Shown: positions 13,901 to 21,920 of the stretch, piece after piece
How the letters are laid out: each line of letters opens with the position of its first letter
How positions within the stretch are numbered: position 1 is the first letter of the stretch
Source: Chaetorhynchus papuensis
Taxonomy: Eukaryota; Chordata; Aves; Passeriformes; Rhipiduridae
Length of the DNA: 64,000 bases
Assembly: GCA_013396525.1 (NCBI GenBank)
Contig: VWYX01000215.1
Span: 967,512-1,031,511, forward strand
Reading direction: 5' to 3'
Made by a program: the position numbers and the translations under genes
The notes under the pieces: generated by a model
The model's input: only the letters and a program-made list of their open reading frames with translations
Told to the model about the DNA's origin: nothing
The model's database searches: none

Positions 13901-14228
13901 CCCAGGCGGTGTTCCTGAGGGACGGCGACCCCCATTCGGGGGGCTCCCAGGCGATGACAGCCAGCATCCAGCCCACCCCGGGCTGATGCGCCCCTGCCAT
14001 GCCCGCGCTCACCCCACCACTGAGCCCACCCGCGCACCCCCTAAGGCGGCCGGCAACTCTCTCCCTGCCAGGGCTCCTCCCCTCGAAGCCCAGCTCGGCG
14101 CCGCAACAAGTGGAAGCCGCCGAAGTTACTTCCCCCTCTCCCCGTCAGCTCCCTCCGCCCGCCGCCGCCTCCCCGCCCCCGGCTCCGCCGCGCTCCCTCG
14201 GGGGTGCGAGGGAGGGGTCGCTCGGTAC

Positions 14229-14249
14229 CTGCGCGGCCGCCGCCGCCAT
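14229..14249 (-). other. FYCO1: Candidate end of FYCO1 exon 1 with in-frame ATG
   Basis: On the minus strand, ATG followed by GCG repeats and CAG reads MAAAAAQ and stops at a consensus donor (gtaccg). If spliced to the acceptor immediately before the FYCO1 ATG (4846), it would add seven residues in frame. If spliced to the acceptor at 4897, it would be part of an overlapping upstream frame. Known mammalian FYCO1 has a noncoding exon 1, so this may simply be 5' UTR. Confidence 0.45.
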
Positions 14250-14295
14250 GTCGCGCACAGCCGGCCCGGGGTGAGGCTCCGGCGCTCCCCGCCCG

Positions 14296-14307
14296 ACTAC
14301 AACTCCC
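14296..14307. promoter_or_regulatory. ZNF143/THAP11 (SBS)-like site ACTACAACTCCC
   Basis: The string actacaactccc closely resembles the 5' half of the SBS consensus ACTACAATTCCC bound by ZNF143/THAP11, which is common in CpG-island promoters near transcription starts. It lies about 45-60 bp upstream of the candidate FYCO1 exon-1 ATG on the minus strand, a position typical for this factor. The 3' half of the long motif is poorly matched. Confidence 0.55.
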
Positions 14308-14526
14308 GTGAGGCCGCGGAGGGGCCGCCCCACGCCCGGGGCGGTGTCTGGGCGCGGCGCCAGGGACGCCCGCAGGCGGCGGGGACAGAGCGCCGCGGGG
14401 AAAACTGAGGGGTTTGAAGTGGCTTTGGGGGAGAAATCGCCGCTTTCGGCTACAGCTGCAGCGCTGGGGTGGCTTCCTCTCGGGGAAGCTGGTGTTTCTG
14501 GTGCCCTCACACAAGGTCGCTATTTA

Positions 14527-14793
14527 CAGAATCACAGAGTCGTTAGGGTTGGACTGGACTCTGGAGATGCCTGATCCAACCCCCCTGCCAAGGCAGGGTC
14601 ACCTCGAGCAGGTGGCACAGGAGCGCGTCCAGGTGGCTGTGGAATGTCTCCAGAGAGGGAGACTCCACGACCACCCTGGGCAGCCTGTTCAGTGCTCTGC
14701 CTCCCTCAATGCAAAGTTCTCACACTGACAGGAAACTTCCCTGTGTTTTAGCTTATGGCCATTGCTCCTTGGCCTGTTGCTGGGCACCACTGG
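14527..14793 (-). mobile_element. CR1 LINE 3'-end fragment
   Basis: Read on the minus strand, the end has the form ...ccaaccctaacgactctgtgattctg, the typical CR1 3' terminus with imperfect octamer tail, preceded by the conserved gctgcccagggtgg segment. It is truncated at its 5' side, as usual for CR1. It begins within about 80 bp of the CpG island. Confidence 0.85.
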
Positions 14794-17700
14794 AAAAAAA
14801 AAATTAATAAATTTTTGTCTTAATACTTTTTAAAAAGTACTGACTGTTGCTTGTAGGACTATTCTGTATGGGGGGTTTTCTTTTTTTTTTTCTCATTTGC
14901 CCACCAGTTCATCAAGCGCTTTGCACAGACAACTGAAGCAAATGTGAAAGTCAGGCATGATAAATCTGGTATGCAGCAGATTCCCCCTCTCTGCTCTCAC
15001 CAGCTGATGGAAGGAAAATCCTCATCCCTAAACTGAAGGGGTGAGAGGACATAGTCTCAAGCTGTGCCAGGGGAGGTTTAGGTTGGACATTAGGAGGAAT
15101 TTCTTCACGGAAAGGGTGATTAGACACTGGAATGGGCTGCCCAGGGTGGTGGTGGGGTCACCGTCCCTGGAGGGACGGAGTCCCTGGAGGTGTTTAAGGA
15201 AAGACTGGACATGGCACTCAGTGCCATGGTCTGATTGACACAGTGGTGCTTGGTCATGGTTTGGACTCAATCCCAGAGATCTTTTCCAACCTAATTGATT
15301 CTGTGATTCTGTGAAAGACATACGTATAAATTAGCATGTCCACATAAAGTAAGAGACTGGGAGAAAGCAGGTGTGAAACTGGAACAAGAGGTTCCTGGGA
15401 CAGGGTGTGGGGGGTACATGGGCACAGGGTTCCTAACACTTCCAGCACCAGGCCCCTTCTACAAGCAGGCTGTTTCCTCTTTTCAGATTTTAACCCTCCC
15501 ATAATGCATATGATTCTCTGAAAGGACATTTCTTTCCCAGCGTCTGAAATAGGCTATGCTTGTTTTGCACTTGAAGTGCAAACTTGAAAGACTTCCTTTG
15601 CTTTTTTTCACACTGCTCTTGTAAATAAACCATTTTAAATTAATCTTGTGAGCAAGCAGTTTGTCATCAGTTCTTGCCACAATGCTTGTGACTTTGTTAG
15701 CGTCATAAACATCAGCTTAGGCTGAAGATCAAAGCATTAAATTTTCAACACTCTTGAGGAAATGTATGTAGTACGTAGTCACTGACATATCTCCATCCTC
15801 CTCCACACATAAGGATGACTAAGTGACCTTAAATTTTGGTGATTAATCTTCATCTAATGTATGTTTTTTGAGTAGCTCGAAAGCATTTTAGTGTCCTCAG
15901 AAATGCAGGTTATGGGGCTACGCATGTCGCAGGCATGTGACCTGTGAAATGCTCTGGGATGACTGACATCGTTTGGAAGCAACCTTCAGGCTTACTTTTC
16001 TTGGCATGCTTTGCTGAATCATGCAGCAGTGCCAGGAGCATCTGCTGAAAACGAATGTTTGTTTTCCATTGATCTCTAGGCAACTGGGTGTCTTCCAAAA
16101 GTAATCTCAGGGTCATCAGACACAAATAATAGTAAATCAATCCCATACAATTTCACTGCAATGGATTTTATTTTAAAAATTTTCAAAAAGTATGTGCTAT
16201 TCTACTTCTCACTCAAAAATAATCAGTTAGAATGGATTTTTCCTCCTTTTAATTATGTAGTAACAAGCTACTTTCAGAAATATTTAATTATTGATGTTAA
16301 TTATTGAATTATTGCCTGTTTATGTACACATCAATTTCTTCAGAGAAAAGCATGTTGTTTCCAACTAGGTCCATAGCTGACTAACACTTCCTTAGAATTT
16401 TCCATACATCCTCATTTCTTAGTAATAAAAGATGTTGGAGAGATTTCCTTTTTGGAAGCTGCACTTGAGAAAAAAAACACGTCTGCTCCGTGCATGTTGC
16501 TCTCCTGTATTTTCACTTTGCTAAAATTTATTGATTAACTTCTTCATAAACTATAATGGGCAAGATGGGAATTATTTTCAGTTTTTCTTTAAATTTTTCT
16601 GTAAGAGTTAATTCATGTTATATAATGAGTGGTAGGGCTTTGCTTCCCCTAGGCACTTGAGGTATTTTATGAGAGTAGCTAACTCCCAGCTTCCCTAGTC
16701 ACCCTCAGTGGATTAACATACCATTGTAGCTAGACTGAACAACAGGCTGCTGTTCATCATCAGAAACCTTCTGTGGCTGTGGGGAGAAAGCTTTGGAAGC
16801 ACTTTCTGCGTTTGTTTGCATTCTGTTTTGAATAGGTGGACAAATAATAGTCAGTAGGTGTAAAGCTGGGAGTAGGCAACATAAAAAGAACTGGCAAAGC
16901 TCTGGAAAACATCTAGAAGCAAATATGGCATTTTAGACAATGTGGCTGAGGAGCTTGGAAGAATATTCTGCCAAATATCAGGTCAGCTTCTGAGACTGAC
17001 TTCCACCAGAGTAAATCCAGTTTAGGAGCTATCACTGCTCAGAACCGGCTGCATTTCACTCCTGTGTGGACAAAGTTGGTACCAACATTTTGATCTGGTT
17101 TGATGTTGGTTCAACTGCATCAGCAACAGTGTGGGAGAGCCAAGACATAGACTCTGTGCAGTTTAAATGAAACAGAGTCCTTTATATTCATCTATATAGG
17201 TGGCACATGGATAAAGAGCATAATCTCTTTGCCTCTCTTTGCTGGAAGAAAGCAGCATTGTTTGGAGGAATTAAACAAACTCAAATATGTTTTGGTTTTG
17301 TTACGTGAGCAGTTTCTGAGTATGGAGAGAGTACTCCACTCCTCACACTTTTCTTTGTCCTTTCTTTGTCCTTGGTTTTTTGCTTCACTGGATGAGCAAG
17401 AACATTTTCAACTGCAGAGTAACCATGAGAAGAAGATAAAATAGAATTTTATTTACGATTTCAATGAACTCAATATTTCAAAATATTGAGAATATGAAGG
17501 TATCCTGACTCTAAATAAAAGCACTTCTGGCAGTAAAGAAGTATGTGTTCTGCTTTGCCGAAATTGCCCACGTTTATGAGCCTGATTCTTGCTCTGATTT
17601 TGATCGGAAGCAAAATTATCATTGATTTTAGTAGAAACAGGGTGTTTTCTTATACATGTGGTTAGAAGTCAGCTTTGCGGAAAAGATCTTGGATTTTGAG

Positions 17701-18599
17701 TGGACAAAAAGTTGAACACAGCGCAGTCATATGCCCTTGCAGCAGTGAAGACTTAACTGTCTATGGGCCTGTGCTGCCATCAGGCTGAGGGAAACCTTTT
17801 TTCCCCTGTACCTGACATTTGTGTGGTCACAACTAGGGTGGCATATCCAGTTTGAGGGCCACCAGTGTAAGGAAGAGACACTGACTGACTGAAGTCAGGC
17901 CAGTGGAGGATCACAGATGGACAGGGAGTTGGAGCACATGACATATGAAGACACTAAATTGTCTGGAATGTGTTTAGCCCCCAGAAAAAACAAGGCTCAG
18001 GGGAGATCTGATGGCTCTGTTCTGTTTTCCAATGTGAAGACACAGAGAAGTTAAGGAAAAAACAACATCACCAGGTTGCAGCAAAAGAAATTTTGTTCAT
18101 GTAGTGATGCCTTTTCCTGGTCTTGAAATCAAGAATCAAACATGGTTAGAAGGGAAAAAGGGATTTTACCTTGGTATTTATTTTAAGGATCCTTAGGTGC
18201 ACCACGTTCAGGTGGAATGCACTCCAATGCACACTGCAATGCACACACACAATCAATCTGGTGTAACATTACAGGTCTTACTAATTAGAACATCTATCAA
18301 AAATTCCCCAATGGGAGGCTTGAGTGAGCCCCCCTCCCCAAGGAACCTTCCCCTGGATGGTTCTATCTTAGTTTACAAAATGTGCTCTGGAGAGGACCTT
18401 GGGGTCTGGGGCACACTGATCCCTAACTACGAAGCTTCTAAAATGTTCAGTCTCTTAGCTTGACAAACAAGTCCAAGAAGGTAGGCTAAAAAAACACTAA
18501 GAATACAGAAGTTGTAAAAAGGTATAAAAGGGATACGAAAGAAAAGGCAAAAAATCATCATGGCTTCAGTAGAAGCAAAAACATCCACCATAAGAGTTC
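14794..18599. other. Intergenic, upstream of FYCO1
   Basis: Apart from the CR1 at 15028-15313, I see no gene, RNA or recognisable repeat. Composition is AT-rich with short A and T runs. Small open frames have no recognisable content. Confidence 0.6.
15028..15313 (+). mobile_element. CR1 LINE 3'-end fragment
   Basis: It contains the CR1 ORF2 C-terminal signature (RLDIRRNFF, then HWNGLPR) in one frame, and the terminal pattern ttccaacctaattgattctgtgattctgtg split across the tail. The orientation is opposite to the copy at 14527-14793, and the sequence differs enough to suggest a different subfamily. Confidence 0.9.
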
Positions 18600-18765
18600 T
18601 TAAGCACTGCAACAAGGACTTGGAGGAGTTATGGAGTCCCTGATCTTGCAGGTTATCAGTTCGACTAGATAAAGCCCTGAGTGACCTTGTCTGACCAGAG
18701 AGATAGAACTTCTGTGAGCAGCACAGGGAGTGGATCACCTCCAGAAGTCTCTTCCAGGCTAAATT
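18600..18765 (+). mobile_element. Degenerate CR1 3' fragment
   Basis: Segments such as ctggaggagttatggagtcc, followed by cgactagataaagccctgagtgacc, then gatcacctccagaagtctcttcca, follow the order of a CR1 3' end in the plus orientation. It is more diverged than the others and lacks the octamer tail. Confidence 0.6.
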
Positions 18766-18880
18766 AACCCATGAAAATTCACAATTACTTCTTCAATTAA
18801 AAATACCTTAACTTTAATAGGTAGTTATCAGAGGCCGAGAACAATAGTCACAGTGTTGTATTCCATTGAATTTCTGAATG

Positions 18881-18886
18881 TTTATT
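18881..18886 (-). other. Candidate poly(A) signal (AATAAA on minus strand)
   Basis: The plus strand reads tttatt. It is the first canonical AATAAA that I found downstream of XCR1 on its strand, about 2 kb after the stop and 180 bp after the protein-like block. An alternative ATTAAA lies near 20568-20573, about 0.3 kb after the XCR1 stop. Which is used cannot be told from sequence. Confidence 0.35.
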
Positions 18887-19062
18887 AGTACTACTTCATT
18901 ATATCAGGAGGCAAAATATCTACATTCTGAGTTACTTTGGTTATGGCAGCAATACAGTTGGGTAATATTAAGAATTCTTTTTACATGCTCAGATACACTG
19001 TAACAAAATATGTTCAAGCTACAAACATTTAAATAACTTGCTAAAAACTGGGCAGAGAAGGA

Positions 19063-19755
19063 TCATTTCAGTCTTCGTGCTTCTCTTGTAACTCTCAACT
19101 TTTTTTTCAGACAGATGTAAAATATATGAACAGTAAAGATTTCACGGTTGTGTGGCTGTAGGTCAATCAGTTGAATGACAGCTTGTTGAAATGATGCACG
19201 AGACCTTCTTGTACTCATGGTCACAGTATTTTCCTTTTGTGGAGCTTTGCTGGTGCCCATGAAGTGGTCGTGGCTTACCAGAATAGAAGAAGAATTTGGA
19301 CTCATTTGCCCTTTAAAAGGTTGTCTCTTCAGTAACCGATGGTATTCAGTCCACAGTCCAAAGCTGTTTGAAGCCACATTCATTTCAAATGTTTCTAACC
19401 AGGAGCCAAAAGCCAAAGGCTGGTCTCCACCAAAACCAGAAAAAATGACAACTTCTTCTTTTCCACTTGTCTGAACACAAGTGAGTTCCCCAGTGGGATT
19501 AATGAGTCTGTGTCATATATGTTCACCTCATTCCTTTGCTTTTCCTTAGGTATTCTTGCTTCTGGGCTGATCTGAGTTTCTGCTTTTTGTAAACTATACA
19601 GCAGCTGTGAAGAGTCTGTTGTCTGCTCCAGATAATCTTTAGAGATCAAATGAAATAGTTTGGAAGCAGCATAGACTTTTAAGACAGATGCCCAAAAAAG
19701 CCAGATTGTTGCTTAGAACCGTTGCTAAACCATTGCTTTTCTGCAGGTGCCACTG
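19063..19755 (-). pseudogene. Unrecognised protein-like block, apparently frameshifted
   Basis: On the minus strand, three successive frames look coding but are separated by single-base shifts. Roughly 19690-19755 has a short open stretch. Then about 19510-19690 holds KLFHLISKDYLEQTTDSSQ and PKEKQRNEVNIYDTDSL. After an apparent one-base deletion near 19500, the frame ending at the TGA 19063-19065 holds GKEEVVIFSGFGGDQPLAFG, SWLETFEMNVASNSFGLWTE and QLIDLQPHNREIFTVHIF. The residue mix is unlike random translation of AT-rich DNA. A minus-strand AATAAA at 18881-18886 follows by about 180 bp. I do not recognise the family. It could be a decayed gene or retrocopy, a terminal exon with introns I misread, or chance. 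It lies just downstream of XCR1 on the same strand and could also be XCR1 3' UTR. Confidence 0.35.
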
Positions 19756-20866
19756 CAAAACTACCTTGGCTTTCTATACAAATTATACAAATGCTGGTAA
19801 ATTAAATATTCTGCTTTCCAGGGACTTTGTCATTCAGCTATACTACAATATGCACTATGTGTGCACACACTGCCTGGGGAAAAAAATACCTGGCTAGAAT
19901 GAAGAAGGATATCAGTTTCTCTTAAAAAAAAAAAAAGCCCAAACATTAATTTGACAAATAAAACAAGCCATTTTTATCCTGCTATTTAAAAAACCATTTG
20001 TTCTTGCACTATAACCTATATAGAAGTTTAAGTCTTAGCACCATGTCAAAGGGAGAAAAGGAGGGAAAGAGCATTTAGAGGCAAATATGTTCCTGCTCTG
20101 CTCAGGAGATGGGCTGTTGATCTGCTGCAAACATCTGAAGTGATATTCAAAGACTGGAAGAATCCTGTGGCAAAGAACAGTATCAGGAGAAAAACTGATA
20201 TCCTAGTTAAGTATCTGTTTAACAGCTTGTGTTCCTTCTAGGGCTCTCCCAAAGTTTCCATTTCAGACCCAAAAGACTACTTTTACACAAAGCTTTTTTC
20301 ATGTATACTTATCTGCCAAAAGATAAAAGAACATTTGCCCTGAGAACTTCAGAAACTCTGAGGTCTTGTGGCTATTGTGAGGACAGTTAATCCTGAGACA
20401 CCCCCCACCCCACAAAAAGACCAATGAGTAAACTGATAAACACTGATAAACACTGAAAAGCATTAAGATTTGCAAAACTATCTATGTGTCCATTGCTATA
20501 TACAATCCAAGTATTTTAAGTCAGCTAAGAAAAATATATGCAACAACTTTTATGTTAAAACCTGATGTTTTAATGCCCAAAGGAAAAAGCAATCTTTTTC
20601 TTTTCAAAAGAGAGTATAAATGACAGAAGATCCATCTCACTGTGTGAAAAATTTTAAACTTAACACTTTCAGGCCAATGAAGTAATTTCTTGGCATTCTC
20701 ATCTCTTCATCCCACTGCAAATACATTTTGTTATTTTCCATAAATGTTTGCAAAGAGTAAATTTATGTGTCTCTCTCAGGGAAGTGCCTCTCAGAATTAG
20801 AGGCTACCCATGGCATGCAAAATCTGAAAGTTTGTTCAGGATTAGTCCTAATAGTTAGGTCTTACT

Positions 20867-21871
20867 TCAGTAGAAGGATGCCCCTTCATGCTGGAATTTG
20901 CCTTCATAACAGATCCTGGGGTTGGAGGCTTGACCATTGCTGCAGTGTAAACACAGACTGCAAAACTGTGCCAAATGCCTCTTGAACTTGACTCCCACAA
21001 ACACATAGAGCACAGGGTTGAGGCAGCAGTGGGAGAAGGCAATTTTACGGCTGATGTGAAAGGCAAGGTTGGAGTCTTTTGCATACTGACAGGTGGGTGG
21101 TGGAAAAGTAGTCAGAAAGCTGAGGATGTTGTAGGGTACCCAGCACAGGAAAAAAGCCACCACAATAATGAGGATGAGCTTCACAGTTTTGTGCTTTCTG
21201 CGAGATCTTGCTCTAAGCAGGATTATAAGTATCTTGAAGTAACAGAATATGATGACTCCAAAGGAAAGCAGGAAGAGTATATTTCTCACATAAATGTCCA
21301 CCTTTTTCCAATTCCCGTCAGCATAATCACAGAACGTGTGCTCTTCCAAGTCTTCTTGCACTGTGGTGTGAATCACCTCAGGAACCACAATTAATATGCT
21401 AACAGTCCAAACAGCCAAGGACACCAGAACACCACAGCACTGCGTCTGGGATCTCAGAGTTGAAAGGGGGTTCACTACAAACAAGTACCTCAGGATAGTC
21501 ATGAGAGTCAAAAAGAAAACACCGCTGTAGTAGCCAATGGAGAAAACAGCATTCGACGCTTTGCAAAGGAACTCACCAAAAATCCATCCAAAGGACTGGT
21601 CCACCACCCAAAAAGGCAGCATGCAGGAGAAGACTAAATCAGAGATACAGAGATTCATGATGAAGATGTTTGTTAAAGACGTAAGGTTTTCATATTTGAA
21701 TAGGATGCATAACACCAAAGTGTTTCCTAGCAGGCTGAGCAAAAATACCAGAGTGTAAAGGACAGCAGTGAGATAGATGTTAAATGTGAAATAGTCACCC
21801 ATTTCACAGACGTTGGTTTCATGAAGGTATTCATAGGAGTAATTATAATCTGAATAATATTCTTCATCCAT
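20867..21871 (-). CDS. XCR1: XCR1, lymphotactin (XCL1) chemokine receptor
   Basis: 334 residues, a class A GPCR of the plasma membrane that in vertebrates binds XCL1 and marks cross-presenting (cDC1-type) dendritic cells. I start at the ATG at 21871 (MDEEYYSDYN); the open frame extends four codons further, but only to a TTG. The N-terminus is acidic and has six tyrosines in the first 15 residues, likely sulfation sites. Seven membrane segments lie near 32-58, 67-90, 104-126, 145-165, 196-217, 230-253 and 272-291. Disulfide cysteines are Cys22-Cys261 and Cys103-Cys181. TM6 has CWVPYN (243-248) and TM7 NPVLY (285-289). The tail ends EGASFY, matching human XCR1. The DRY position is LRY (127-129). 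The coding exon is single; an AG acceptor at 21919-21920 (ttgcag) gives a probable 5' UTR of 47 nt. Synteny next to FYCO1 supports the call. Confidence 0.96.
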   Translation of the reverse strand: MDEEYYSDYNYSYEYLHETNVCEMGDYFTFNIYLTAVLYTLVFLLSLLGNTLVLCILFKYENLTSLTNIFIMNLCISDLVFSCMLPFWVVDQSFGWIFGEFLCKASNAVFSIGYYSGVFFLTLMTILRYLFVVNPLSTLRSQTQCCGVLVSLAVWTVSILIVVPEVIHTTVQEDLEEHTFCDYADGNWKKVDIYVRNILFLLSFGVIIFCYFKILIILLRARSRRKHKTVKLILIIVVAFFLCWVPYNILSFLTTFPPPTCQYAKDSNLAFHISRKIAFSHCCLNPVLYVFVGVKFKRHLAQFCSLCLHCSNGQASNPRICYEGKFQHEGASFY

Positions 21872-21918
21872 TTGTCTGTGCAAATCTTGTGCTGTTCTCC
21901 AGCAGCTACTTCAAAGGA
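21872..21918 (-). other. XCR1: Probable XCR1 5' UTR start of coding exon
   Basis: On the minus strand a pyrimidine-containing tract ends in ttgattgttgcag directly before tcctttgaag, then 47 nt to the ATG. Chemokine receptor genes usually have a noncoding exon upstream and a splice just before the coding exon. The upstream exon was not located. Confidence 0.5.
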
Positions 21919-21920
21919 CT

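Larger units (their letters stand above)
4847..14228 (-). other. FYCO1: Presumed large first intron of FYCO1
   Basis: About 9.4 kb between the CpG island and the first coding exon. The boundaries are inferred: donor CAG|gtaccg at 14228/14229 and acceptor AG at either 4847-4848 or 4897-4898. Open frames here (for example 6654-7103, whose first codon is TTG) lack recognisable domains and I treat them as chance. The stretch holds a perfect 16-bp hairpin (9789-9824) and a 57-bp tandem duplication (10812-10934). No CR1 was recognised, so it is repeat-poor compared with the rest of the window. Confidence 0.6.
13550..14450. promoter_or_regulatory. FYCO1: CpG island promoter, presumed FYCO1 promoter
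   Basis: This is by far the most CpG-dense stretch in the window, with many GC-box-like runs (for example ccccgcccccgg near 14174). It lies upstream of the FYCO1 coding exons on the minus strand. On the minus strand, near 14249, an ATG in a GCG repeat runs into a consensus donor (CAG|gtaccg, exon end 14229), a good candidate for exon 1. On the plus strand the same CATG gives a second ATG (14248) in gccgccgcc context, with a gtgagg donor at 14271, so divergent transcription is possible. The long open frames here on both strands are effects of GC richness. The transcription start site is not determined. Confidence 0.8.

Noticed and set aside
1..14250. CXCR6 nested within FYCO1, as in mammals
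   Set aside because: No chemokine-receptor motifs are seen in the FYCO1 introns present here. The mammalian position may correspond to a part of the gene outside the window, so absence cannot be claimed.
14041..14514. 157-codon and other long open frames in the CpG island
   Set aside because: GC-rich sequence has few stop codons. The peptides are Pro/Arg/Ala-rich with no motif, and several frames on both strands are open at once.
15041..15238. 65-codon open frame with RLDIRRNFF
   Set aside because: Real coding ancestry, but it is the CR1 ORF2 C-terminus and not a host gene.
21872..21883. Four-codon N-terminal extension of XCR1
   Set aside because: The extended frame starts at TTG, not ATG. 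The first ATG is at 21871 and fits the receptor family.
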